A stretch of DNA of 33,232 bases from positions 1-33,232 of the forward strand of contig CABVCJ010000018.1 of assembly GCA_902496845.1 (NCBI GenBank). Direction: 5' to 3'. Positions 21,564 through 29,378 of the stretch are shown piece by piece. Position 1 is the stretch's first letter. Each line of letters starts with the position of its first letter. A model generated the notes under the pieces. The model was not told the origin of the DNA and ran no database searches. It worked only from the letters and a program-made list of their open reading frames with translations. A program made the position numbers and the translations under genes. The stretch comes from an uncultured Collinsella sp. GTDB lineage: Bacteria > Actinomycetota > Coriobacteriia > Coriobacteriales > Coriobacteriaceae.

Positions 21564-22423
21564 TACTTGAGCACCCAATTATCGAAAGACAAACCATAGC
21601 TTGAATATTTATCGCAGAGGTCCTTGACCGTGCCGTCCTCGTAGAGCGCCTTGAGCGACTCGGCTACAGCATCGGCCGACTTGGTGTCGCCCTTCTTAAA
21701 GCCAACGGCGTAGTGCTCGCTGGACAGCGGCTCATCAAGCTGCGTATAAGCATCGGGCTTGGCGGCAAGCTGATACTGGGCAATCGAAAGGTCGCAAGCC
21801 ACGGCATCGACCGCGCCGCTCTCGAGCTGCATAAAGGCCGTGTTGTACTCGCCGATCGTGTCGAGCGTGGCAAACGTCGCCGCCAGATCCTTCTGGTCAC
21901 CCTCGAGCACATCCTGCGCAGCGGAATCGGTCTGGGTAATCACGGTCTTGCCGGCAAGATCGTCCCAGCTCTTGATGCCCGCGTCCTTCTTGACCACGAG
22001 CACTTGCTCGTTGAGCATGTACGGCTCAGAGAACGTGTAGTCATCCTCGCGCCCCTCCATGGTAAAGCCGTTCCAGATGCAGTTGATGGCGCCCGAGTTA
22101 AGCAGCGTATCCTTGGCGTCCCAGTCGATGGCCTCGTATTTGACCTCCCAGTCCTGCTTATCGGCAACAGCCTTGGCCAGATCGAGATCAAAGCCGGTGT
22201 ACTCACCATCGTCGCCCACAAAGCCGTACGGAGGATAGGACTTATCAAAGCCCACCACGAGCTTCTTGGACTCCGCAGCACCCTTCACATCCTTGGCCGC
22301 GGCAGAGCCAGCAGCGGAGCCCTTGCCGGCGCCACCGCCGCAACCGACAAGACCAAGGCCAAGCACCGTGGCGAGCGAGCCGGCTAGACCAACAAACTGA
22401 CGACGAGACATATCGGTATTCAT
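21563..22423 (-). CDS. Polar amino-acid-binding lipoprotein (Tat-type signal)
   Basis: Substrate-binding protein of 286 aa (SBP_bac_3 type). The signal region has a twin-arginine motif (MSRRQFVG, Arg7-Arg8), a hydrophobic stretch and a lipobox LVGC with Cys28 as the lipidated residue. The mature part starts with a Gly/Ala/Ser linker, then LVVGFDKSYPPYGFVGDDGEYTGFDLDLAKA, diagnostic of amino-acid-binding proteins of this family. The start at 22423 has AAGGGGG upstream; ATG 22411 is an alternative. First gene of the importer operon. The ligand (glutamine, cystine, arginine or other) cannot be told from sequence alone. Confidence 0.92.
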   Translation of the reverse strand: MNTDMSRRQFVGLAGSLATVLGLGLVGCGGGAGKGSAAGSAAAKDVKGAAESKKLVVGFDKSYPPYGFVGDDGEYTGFDLDLAKAVADKQDWEVKYEAIDWDAKDTLLNSGAINCIWNGFTMEGREDDYTFSEPYMLNEQVLVVKKDAGIKSWDDLAGKTVITQTDSAAQDVLEGDQKDLAATFATLDTIGEYNTAFMQLESGAVDAVACDLSIAQYQLAAKPDAYTQLDEPLSSEHYAVGFKKGDTKSADAVAESLKALYEDGTVKDLCDKYSSYGLSFDNWVLK

Positions 22424-22442
22424 GGTATTCCCCCTTGATGGC

Positions 22443-22460
22443 ACTTTAGTTAAGTAAAGT
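22443..22460. promoter_or_regulatory. ACTTTA-GTTAAG-TAAAGT inverted repeat near ABC operon start
   Basis: Six-base arms at 22443-22448 and 22455-22460, 19 bp upstream of the binding-protein ATG. A second inverted repeat, CCTTG-N8-CAAGG (22493-22510), lies further upstream. Either could be an operator or leader stem. Confidence 0.35.
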
Positions 22461-22604
22461 GAGTCGTGTAACGTCCAGAATCATACACTCTACCTTGATA
22501 AAGTACAAGGGAGGGTTTGCCCGGCATGGGCGGGGAGCAAACATCGTTGGACTTATCACTGACACGAAATGGACGCTTGCATATCGTCCGCTAGCTTGGC
22601 ACGG

Positions 22605-22610
22605 TACAAT
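22605..22610 (+). promoter_or_regulatory. Putative -10 box of rlmD-like gene
   Basis: TACAAT, 39 bp upstream of the ATG at 22650. There is no -35 match at standard spacing. Confidence 0.35.
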
Positions 22611-22649
22611 GCTTTCAGATTTCAATTTGTAAATTAGTGGGGTTAATTC

Positions 22650-24098
22650 ATGGCAGAATCTCGTGCGGAGCGTAAGGCTCGTCGTGCTTTGATCGAGGCG
22701 GCTGAGGGGTCGAAGGAGGAGAAATCTTCTACGAAATCCAAGTCTTCTAAAGCTGCAAAAAGCAAACCGACCAAGAGCAGAGCTAAGACCAAGCGTTCTG
22801 ACTCTCGTCGAGGCGGGGATAAAGCGCCTCAGACTCGTTCCAAGCGCTCGCATAAAGATCGGGTTTCGTCTGCGCGTAAGGCCGTGGACCCCAAGTCTCC
22901 CTGTTCGATCATGAAATCTTGCGGTGGGTGCACGGCGCTCAATCGTCCTTATAAAAAGCAGTTGGCGGCTAAGCAGGCTGCTATGGAGGAGCTGTTTGCC
23001 GAGCTTTGTAAGCGCGAGAGCATTGCTGTCGATCCTATTCGCGGTATGGGCGTCACCCTTGGCGACCCGGGTAAATATCCTGCGCCGCGTGGCTTTCGTC
23101 ATAAGGCTGCCACTCCCTTTGCTCCCGGTAAGGAGGGCGCTGTCCGTTGCGGTTTCTTTGAGCGCGGCACGCACAAGATCGTTGCCGTACCCGAATGCCC
23201 CGTCGAGGCGTCGGGCGCTCGTCAGATTCTCAACGGCATCGCACGCGAAGCTGAGCGGTTGCATATTCCCGCCTTTAACGAGGACAAGCATCTTGGTTTG
23301 CTTCGCTATGCCGTCGTCCGCTGCGGTTGGCGTACCGACCAGATCATGGTCACGCTCGTGACCGCTCAGCGCGACTTGCCGCATGCGCAGGAGTTCTTTG
23401 AGGCTGTCGCCGCACTCGATCCGCGCATCGTCACCGTCGCCCAAAACATCAACGGACGCCCCGGCAACGCCATCCTCGGCGAGGAAACCCGCATCGTGTA
23501 TGGCGCCGAATGCATGCGCGACCAGCTGCTCGGCTGCGAATTCGACATCTCCCCCACCGCGTTTTATCAGACCAACCCGCAACAGACCGAGCTGCTCTAT
23601 CAGCTCGCTATCGACGGCATGGATTTGCACCAGGGCGATGTGCTCATGGATGCCTACTGTGGCAGCGGTACCATCGGTCTTTGCGCAGCTAAAGATGCCC
23701 AGAACAAGGGTATCGGCATTATGCTGCTCGGCGTTGAGCGCAACCCGGCGGGCATTGCCGACGCACGTCGCAATGCCGAGCTCAACGGCCTCACCCGCAG
23801 CGCTTGGTTTATGGCCGACGACGCCACCGACTACATCCTGGATGCCGCCGACAACAACGAACGCGTCGACGTTCTTTCCATCGACCCGCCGCGCGCCGGC
23901 TCCACGCCCGAGTTCCTCGAAGCTGCCTGCGCACTTAAGCCGCGCCGCATCACCTATATCAGCTGCAACCCCGTGACCCAAGAGCGCGACCTGCACCAGC
24001 TCCTCGACGAAGGCTATCGCCTGCTCAAGATCACGCCAGTCGACATGTTCCCTCACACCGACCACACCGAAACCGTAGCGGTCCTCGAACGCCGCTAA
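22650..24098 (+). CDS. 23S rRNA (uracil-5-)-methyltransferase, RlmD/RumA family
   Basis: SAM-dependent RNA methyltransferase of 482 aa that places C5 methyl groups on uridines, most likely in 23S rRNA. The Fe-S cysteines are visible as Cys85, Cys91 and Cys94 (CSIMKSCGGC), with a further Cys in VPECPVEA. The SAM site is MDAYCGSGTIGLCAAKDA, SIDPPRAGS is motif IV, and YISCNPVTQERDL holds the catalytic Cys. The N-terminal 80 residues are Lys/Arg/Ser-rich and do not look like the usual TRAM domain, so RNA contact may rely on this basic tail. The ATG has GGGG upstream. Codons in the first third are less GC-biased than in its neighbours. Confidence 0.9.
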   Translation: MAESRAERKARRALIEAAEGSKEEKSSTKSKSSKAAKSKPTKSRAKTKRSDSRRGGDKAPQTRSKRSHKDRVSSARKAVDPKSPCSIMKSCGGCTALNRPYKKQLAAKQAAMEELFAELCKRESIAVDPIRGMGVTLGDPGKYPAPRGFRHKAATPFAPGKEGAVRCGFFERGTHKIVAVPECPVEASGARQILNGIAREAERLHIPAFNEDKHLGLLRYAVVRCGWRTDQIMVTLVTAQRDLPHAQEFFEAVAALDPRIVTVAQNINGRPGNAILGEETRIVYGAECMRDQLLGCEFDISPTAFYQTNPQQTELLYQLAIDGMDLHQGDVLMDAYCGSGTIGLCAAKDAQNKGIGIMLLGVERNPAGIADARRNAELNGLTRSAWFMADDATDYILDAADNNERVDVLSIDPPRAGSTPEFLEAACALKPRRITYISCNPVTQERDLHQLLDEGYRLLKITPVDMFPHTDHTETVAVLERR

Positions 24099-24126
24099 CC
24101 AACCTCAGTAGATTTTTGGGACAAGA

Positions 24127-24156
24127 AAGGGGGCGACCCGCCTGGGCCGCCCCCTT
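24127..24156. terminator. Terminator shared by rlmD-like and PHP genes
   Basis: AAGGGGGCG (24127-24135) pairs perfectly with CGCCCCCTT (24148-24156). The T-tracts are short on both sides (TTCGCTT on +, TTTCTTG on -). It lies between two convergent stop codons. Confidence 0.7.
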
Positions 24157-24176
24157 CGCTTGGTTTATAAACTCCG

Positions 24177-24998
24177 CTACATCCCATTGCGCAGATCGCA
24201 CACGCCGGCTGCCGCCATCTCGCACAGCAGCGTCTCGCGGTCGCGCGTCACGATCAAATCCAGTGGGAAGTGAATCTCGTCGAGCATCTTGCGCGCGTGA
24301 TCGAGCTTGCCAATGGCCATGCCAATGTGGGCATCGGTCGACACGCCAATGCCCACGCCCAGCTCGGCGCAGCGCTCGGCAATCTTGCGGCATACGGCCC
24401 AATGCTCAGTGTCGACACCGTGTTCAAGACTATGGTTGTTGATCTCGATAATCTTGTGCTTGGCCTTAGCTGCCAACAGCACCTCGTCGATATCGAACGG
24501 CACGCCCGAACGCCCCGTGTGACCCAGCATGAACACCTTGGGGTGCTCCAGGGCATTGATATACATCTCGGTCGTCTGGGCCAGCGTCGCGCCCTCAGCA
24601 ATCTGCGGATTATGCACGCTCGCAACCAAATAATCCAAATTACGCGTAACCAAATCGAACAGCGAATGCTGACGGCTGTACGAATCGCCGGCAATATCGA
24701 GCGTGACAGGAGTGTCCTCGCCAAACAGGCTTCCGTCCAGCGAAACGATATCGGCTTCGGCACCACGCAGCACCAGCACGCCGCTCCAAATGCGCGGCCA
24801 GATATCCTGGTTGATAAAGAACTGGTAACTGCGCAGGTCATTGGGGCAAGCCGTAACCATAGAGCTCAAATGGTCGGCAGATCCGAGCACCTGCAGACCA
24901 CGCTCTGCCGCCCAGTACACATTCTCCTCAATGGTCGAATATGCATGCGCAGAGAACATCGTATGGGTATGAATGTCACAAGAAAGCAGGTAGGGCAT
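24177..24998 (-). CDS. PHP-domain phosphoesterase (YcdX-like)
   Basis: Metal-dependent phosphatase or phosphoesterase of 273 aa. Metal-binding motifs of the PHP fold are all present: CDIHTHTMFS (His10, His12), SADH (Asp42, His43), RGAEAD, VASVHN, MLGHTGR, EINNHS and STDAHIG. The layout matches the YcdX family more than histidinol phosphatase or polymerase PHP domains. The family has trinuclear zinc sites and generic phosphatase activity; the natural substrate is not known. The start at 24998 has AAGGAG upstream. It lies downstream of an aminotransferase gene on the same strand, with 165 bp between. Confidence 0.87.
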   Translation of the reverse strand: MPYLLSCDIHTHTMFSAHAYSTIEENVYWAAERGLQVLGSADHLSSMVTACPNDLRSYQFFINQDIWPRIWSGVLVLRGAEADIVSLDGSLFGEDTPVTLDIAGDSYSRQHSLFDLVTRNLDYLVASVHNPQIAEGATLAQTTEMYINALEHPKVFMLGHTGRSGVPFDIDEVLLAAKAKHKIIEINNHSLEHGVDTEHWAVCRKIAERCAELGVGIGVSTDAHIGMAIGKLDHARKMLDEIHFPLDLIVTRDRETLLCEMAAAGVCDLRNGM

Positions 24999-25098
24999 CA
25001 GGTCTCCTTATCTGTCACGGCCGTCGCTTATATTCATTGTACGCATAGCCTTCGATAGTCGTAAAACCACTCCATCCCAAAGACACAACGTCCATGAC

Positions 25099-25129
25099 AA
25101 CGGGGTCCGGCTTAACACCAAACCCCGTT
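25099..25129. other. AACGGGGT/ACCCCGTT hairpin between aminotransferase and PHP genes
   Basis: Perfect 8-bp arms at 25099-25106 and 25122-25129 with a 15-base loop, about 35 bp past the aminotransferase stop. No T-tract follows, so termination would be weak. A minus-strand TACAAT lies just before it (25148-25143) and could start the PHP transcript. Confidence 0.4.
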
Positions 25130-25163
25130 TCACGTAAAACATTGTAGGCAGAGCGCTTTACTT

Positions 25164-26348
25164 TTAACGATACTCGTCCGCCAACTGTTTCCAAGCGGGT
25201 AGCGAATTGACAATCGTTTCGTAGCTCACGCAATAGCCCAGGCGGAACCAACCCGGCATACCAAAGCTGTCCGAGGGAACCGCAAGCAACTCATACTTCT
25301 TTGCGCGCTCGCAAAACGCATTCGCATCGGGCTCCAATGCTTTCACCCATAGGTAGAACGCGCCATCCGGCTCAACATAGGTGTAGCCATACTCCGCTAG
25401 TGCGTCGGTAAGCGCGGTGCGGTTGCGTGCATAGGCCTCAACGTCACTCGGCTCATCGATGCAGTCGATAATTACGCGCTGAAAGAGCGCCGGCGCGCAC
25501 ACGAAGCCCAGCGTACGGGCGGCACCGGCAACGGCCGGCATCAGACGGGCAGCCTGCGGATTGGTGTTGGGAACCAAGATCCACCCCACGCGCTCACCCG
25601 GCAGCGACAGCGACTTGGAATACGAGTAGCACACGATGGTGTGCTCGTAGATCGAGGGCACCCAAGGCACCTCGGCACCGTACACGATCTCGCGGTACGG
25701 CTCATCCGAGATGAGCATAATCGGATTCTCGGGATCGCGCTGAGCGTTGGCCTCGCGCAGAACATTGGCCAGTCGCGTCAGCGTGTCGCGCGTATATACG
25801 GCACCGGTCGGGTTGTTGGGCGAGTCGATAATGACGGCTGCCGTCTTGTCGGTGATCGCCTTGAATACGTTATCCACGCTCAGCTGGAATGTGTCCTCGT
25901 TGGCAAGCGCCTCGACACACGTGCAGCCGGCCTTCTCAATCCAAACGCGATACTCCGGAAAGTACGGGGCGATAACAATAACCTCGTCGCCCGGATTCGT
26001 AACGGCGTTGAGCGCGCAGGTGAGCGAAGCCGCGGCACCCACCGTCATAAAGACATCTTTGCCCTCATAGCTCGTGCCAAAGCGGCGGTTGAGCGATTCG
26101 GCCACAGCGGCACGACATTGCGGCAGGCCCGGTGCGGGCGTGTAGCCGTGCAGCTGGTCGCTCGGCAGCTCCAGGGCCTTCTTAATGGACTCCGCCACAG
26201 CAGCGGGTGCCGGAACGCTCGGATTGCCCAGCGAAAAATCGAATACGTTTTCCGCACCGATCTGTGCCTTGCGCTCAAGACCATAGCTAAAGATCTCACG
26301 GATGATGGAGCTTTCCGCACCGCGAGCATACATAGTTTCGTTGATCAT
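25164..26348 (-). CDS. Class I PLP-dependent aminotransferase (aspartate-type fold)
   Basis: Pyridoxal-phosphate enzyme of 394 aa, normal for fold type I. The start at 26348 has AAAGGGG upstream. Residues in order: DFSLGNPSVPAP near 37-48, HGYTPAPGLPQCRAAVAE, the Asn of DSPNNPTGAVYT near 179, Asp215 in ISDEPYRE (pyridine N contact), and Lys245 in YSYSKSLSLPGERVGW, which forms the internal aldimine. The family converts amino acids to 2-oxo acids; the amino donor cannot be fixed here. It stands alone, preceded by a long perfect inverted repeat. Confidence 0.9.
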   Translation of the reverse strand: MINETMYARGAESSIIREIFSYGLERKAQIGAENVFDFSLGNPSVPAPAAVAESIKKALELPSDQLHGYTPAPGLPQCRAAVAESLNRRFGTSYEGKDVFMTVGAAASLTCALNAVTNPGDEVIVIAPYFPEYRVWIEKAGCTCVEALANEDTFQLSVDNVFKAITDKTAAVIIDSPNNPTGAVYTRDTLTRLANVLREANAQRDPENPIMLISDEPYREIVYGAEVPWVPSIYEHTIVCYSYSKSLSLPGERVGWILVPNTNPQAARLMPAVAGAARTLGFVCAPALFQRVIIDCIDEPSDVEAYARNRTALTDALAEYGYTYVEPDGAFYLWVKALEPDANAFCERAKKYELLAVPSDSFGMPGWFRLGYCVSYETIVNSLPAWKQLADEYR

Positions 26349-26418
26349 CTGTTCCCCTTTCGCATAGGCGCTATTGTACGCTTTAGTCGAGCAAAGTGCC
26401 GCAGCAATGTTAATTGGG

Positions 26419-26480
26419 TGTTGATTGGGGACAGACTTAAATGCGTGAAAACGATCATTTAAGTCTGTCCCCAATCAACA
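26419..26480. repeat. Perfect 25-bp inverted repeat with GGGGACAGACTT arms
   Basis: The arms 26419-26443 and 26456-26480 are perfectly complementary over 25 bp around a 12-base loop (CGTGAAAACGAT). The arms include TTGGGGACAGACTTAAATG. It lies 71 bp upstream of the aminotransferase ATG and downstream of the ftsH terminator. The core resembles REP-type sequences mobilised by RAYT transposases. No transposase is nearby. Confidence 0.9.
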
Positions 26481-26498
26481 GATGGCCCCATATCGCTC

Positions 26499-26534
26499 AA
26501 AAGAAAAGGCCTCCGCAGGTTTCCCCGCGGAGGC
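26499..26534 (-). terminator. Terminator of ftsH
   Basis: GCCTCCGC (26509-26516) pairs with GCGGAGGC (26527-26534), a hairpin 15 bp past the ftsH stop. On the minus strand it continues into CTTTTCTTTTG. Confidence 0.8.
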
Positions 26535-26548
26535 TTTCGTTAGAAGGA

Positions 26549-28681
26549 CTATTTGTCGGTGTCGGCATCGGCGTTGACGACATGGCTATCGCCATCAACA
26601 TCGGATGCGGCTTCGGCATCCTCCTGCATGGCCGCCTGCGCAAAAGCTGCGGCATCAGCCGCCAGCTCCTCCTCGCTCATACGAGGCATGCGCTTTTTGG
26701 TCGGCATGCCGGCCGCCTTGGCATTGCGCTCCTCCTTGGCCGCCAGGATATCGCCCTCGCGCTCAAGGTAGGCATCCCACTCGTTGTCGAGCAGGGCGTT
26801 CACGGCATCGCCCTCGACGGTCTCGCGCTCAAGCAGCACCTTCGCCATCAGATCGAGTTGATCGCGACGGGCATCCAGAATCTCGACCGCACGGCGATGG
26901 GCTTCGCGCATGATGCGCTGAACCTCGATATCGATGCGGCGTGCCGTCTCCTCGGAGTAATCCTGGTGATCGGCGTAATCGCGACCAAGGAACACCTGAT
27001 GCTGTGCCTCGCCAAACACCTGCGTGCCCAGCTCCTCGCTCATGCCCAAACGCGTAACCATCTCGCGTGCCATCTTGGTCGCGCGCTCCAGGTCGTTGCT
27101 CGCGCCCGACGTGATGTCATCGCACATGAGCTCCTCGGCAACGCGGCCGCCCAAGAACACGGCGAGCTCGTCGAGCATCTCGTTCTTGGTCTTGAGGAAG
27201 TGATCCTCCTGTGGAAGCTGCAACGTGTAGCCCAGAGCCTGGCCGCGGCTGACAATCGAAATCTTATGAACCGGATCGGAGTGCTCCAAGATATGACCCA
27301 CCAGGGCATGGCCGCTCTCATGGTAGGCAATCGTGGTGCGCTCGGCTTCGGTCATCACACGACCCTTGCGTTGCGGTCCGGCAATCACGCGCTCCATCGA
27401 TTCCTCGACCTCGTCCATCGAGATCACGGAACGATGGCGGCGGGCAGCCAGCAGCGCAGACTCGTTGAGCAGATTTGCCAAATCGGCACCGGTGAAGCCA
27501 ACGGTCATCTGGGCGAGCTTCTCAAACTTCACGTCCTCGTCCATCGGCTTGTTCTCGGCATGCACGCGCAAGATCTGCTCGCGGCCCTTCACATCCGGAC
27601 GGTCGACCGTGACCTGACGGTCAAAACGACCGGGACGCAACAATGCCGGATCCAGGATGTCAGGACGGTTGGTCGCAGCAATCAGGATGACCGACTCGCT
27701 CTCCTCAAAACCGTCCATCTCGACCAGCAGCTGGTTGAGCGTCTGCTCGCGCTCGTCGTGGCCGCCGCCCAGGCCGGCTCCGCGCTGACGTCCCACGGCA
27801 TCGATCTCATCGATGAAGATGATCGACGGAGCCTGGGACTTGGCCTCCTTAAAGAGGTCACGTACACGGCTGGCGCCGACACCCACGAACATCTCGACAA
27901 AGTCGGAACCCGAGATGCTAAAGAACGGCACGCCCGCCTCGCCGGCTACAGCCTTGGCCAGCAGCGTTTTACCGGTGCCCGGAGGGCCCACCAGCAACAC
28001 GCCGCGCGGGATCTTGGCGCCCAGCTTGCGATAGCGGTCCGGATCGCTCAAAAAGTCACGAATCTCCTCGAGCTCCTCGACTGCCTCGTCCACGCCGGCA
28101 ACGTCTTCAAACTTGACCTTGGGGCGCGTGGCCTCGTTGGTCTTGGCGTTGGTCTTGCCAAACTGCATGTTCCTGTTGTTGGCGCCCATCATCTGGCGCA
28201 TAAAGTAGAACATAATGGCGATCAGGGCGATCGTCGGAAGCACGCTCATCGCCAAGTCGCCCCAAAAATCGGGATCGTTGGTGTTGACGATGTACTTGGT
28301 ATCGGGGTGCTCCGCCATAAGCTCGGCAAGCGAATCGGAGCCGACATAGGTCGAGGAGAAGCTCTTGAGCTCGCTCGTATCGCCCTTGTCCTTCTTCGTC
28401 TTCCAGTAATGACCCGTCACGCTTCCGTCTTGAACCGTATAGGTCAGATCTTCGACGCGATCCTGCTTGATGGCGCTGACCATCTCGCTCGTCGCGAGCT
28501 TTACGGTATTGCTGGAATTGGCAAAGCCGGAGCCCATGTTAAAGAAGGCGTAGCCCAGGAGCGCGCAAGCCAAAATAAAATACAGCCAGCCCGTACGCGT
28601 GGGCTTCTTGCCTCCGGGCACCCCCGGGATCTTAGGCTCCCGGGGAGTCTGGGAATTGTTATCGTTACGGTCGTCGGGCAT
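26549..28681 (-). CDS. ftsH: ATP-dependent zinc metalloprotease FtsH
   Basis: Membrane-anchored AAA+ protease of 710 aa that degrades misassembled membrane proteins and short-lived regulators. The order is: cytoplasmic N-tail rich in Pro and polar residues, membrane segment 1 (about 32-48), an extracytoplasmic domain, membrane segment 2 (about 143-162), AAA+ domain with Walker A GPPGTGKT (232-239), Walker B IIFIDEIDAVG and the SRH (RPGRFDR). The zinc site is HESGH at 454-458. The C-terminal tail is acidic and low-complexity. The start at 28681 lies one base after the hpt stop, with GGAGG 12 bases upstream inside hpt, so translation is probably coupled. Confidence 0.96.
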   Translation of the reverse strand: MPDDRNDNNSQTPREPKIPGVPGGKKPTRTGWLYFILACALLGYAFFNMGSGFANSSNTVKLATSEMVSAIKQDRVEDLTYTVQDGSVTGHYWKTKKDKGDTSELKSFSSTYVGSDSLAELMAEHPDTKYIVNTNDPDFWGDLAMSVLPTIALIAIMFYFMRQMMGANNRNMQFGKTNAKTNEATRPKVKFEDVAGVDEAVEELEEIRDFLSDPDRYRKLGAKIPRGVLLVGPPGTGKTLLAKAVAGEAGVPFFSISGSDFVEMFVGVGASRVRDLFKEAKSQAPSIIFIDEIDAVGRQRGAGLGGGHDEREQTLNQLLVEMDGFEESESVILIAATNRPDILDPALLRPGRFDRQVTVDRPDVKGREQILRVHAENKPMDEDVKFEKLAQMTVGFTGADLANLLNESALLAARRHRSVISMDEVEESMERVIAGPQRKGRVMTEAERTTIAYHESGHALVGHILEHSDPVHKISIVSRGQALGYTLQLPQEDHFLKTKNEMLDELAVFLGGRVAEELMCDDITSGASNDLERATKMAREMVTRLGMSEELGTQVFGEAQHQVFLGRDYADHQDYSEETARRIDIEVQRIMREAHRRAVEILDARRDQLDLMAKVLLERETVEGDAVNALLDNEWDAYLEREGDILAAKEERNAKAAGMPTKKRMPRMSEEELAADAAAFAQAAMQEDAEAASDVDGDSHVVNADADTDK

Positions 28682-28682
28682 C

Positions 28683-29231
28683 TTACGAATAAACCTCCGG
28701 TTTCAAAATGCCCAGATACGGAAGGTTACGATAGCGCTCGGCATAGTCGAGGCCGTAGCCCACCACAAAGGCATCGGGGCAATGGGTTCCAACATACTTG
28801 GGCGTGATGGCCGAGGTACGGTCCTCAACGTCCTTCCACAGGAAGGCGGCGACCTCCAGAGAAGCGGGCTTGCGGCTCTCGAGGTTCTTCATCAGATACT
28901 TGAGCGTCAGGCCCGAGTCCAGAATGTCCTCGACGATCAGCACGTCGCGACCGCGGATGTCGATATCCAGGTCCTTAATGATACGCACGATACCCGAGGA
29001 CTTCACACCGTCGCCATAGCTCGAAACAGCCATGAAATCGATGTTGGTCGGCAGCTCGATCTTGCGCATCAGGTCGCCCATAAAGACCACGGCGCCGCGT
29101 AGGACCGCGATCAGCACCAGATCCTTACCCGCGTAGTCGCGCGTAATCTCCTCGCCCAGGCGAGAGACGATACCGTCGATATCCTCCTGCGTAAACAGAA
29201 CCTTCTCGATATCCGGATGTTGAGAAGCCAT
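28683..29231 (-). CDS. hpt: Hypoxanthine phosphoribosyltransferase
   Basis: Purine salvage enzyme of 182 aa that converts hypoxanthine or guanine with PRPP to IMP or GMP. The PRPP motif is VLIVEDILDSGLTL (97-110). The flexible-loop SYGDG (71-75), LRGAVVFMGDL near the N-terminus, and DAFVVGYGLDYAERYRNLPYLG at the C-terminus are all typical. AAAGGG precedes the ATG at 29231. The order tilS-hpt-ftsH is a conserved cluster in Gram-positive bacteria. A minus-strand TAGAAT (29293-29288) in the 147-bp gap to tilS may give it an extra promoter. Confidence 0.95.
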   Translation of the reverse strand: MASQHPDIEKVLFTQEDIDGIVSRLGEEITRDYAGKDLVLIAVLRGAVVFMGDLMRKIELPTNIDFMAVSSYGDGVKSSGIVRIIKDLDIDIRGRDVLIVEDILDSGLTLKYLMKNLESRKPASLEVAAFLWKDVEDRTSAITPKYVGTHCPDAFVVGYGLDYAERYRNLPYLGILKPEVYS

Positions 29232-29378
29232 GACAACCCTTTCTTGTGCTTATCGCCCACACACCGCCGCATGGACGCGAACTTCACATTCTAGCAGCGC
29301 ACGGGGAATATTTTCCAGCCCGTACGCCATCAGCGCGGGAATACCGTCAACGTCGCACAGAATAGCTGGCGTGGGACG

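Noticed and set aside
22446..24065. 539-codon open frame on the minus strand
   Set aside because: Antisense shadow of the rlmD-like gene, no ribosome site or motif.
25015..25251. Possible small gene after the aminotransferase
   Set aside because: It overlaps the aminotransferase in another frame, has no ribosome site at a usable start, and its unique part is only about 50 codons with no recognised motif.
26441..28807. 788-codon open frame on the plus strand
   Set aside because: Antisense shadow of ftsH; it starts inside the 25-bp inverted repeat.
29232..29378. Small gene between tilS and hpt
   Set aside because: All minus-strand frames are interrupted by stops; the plus-strand frame is antisense to tilS. 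I see only a possible TAGAAT box.
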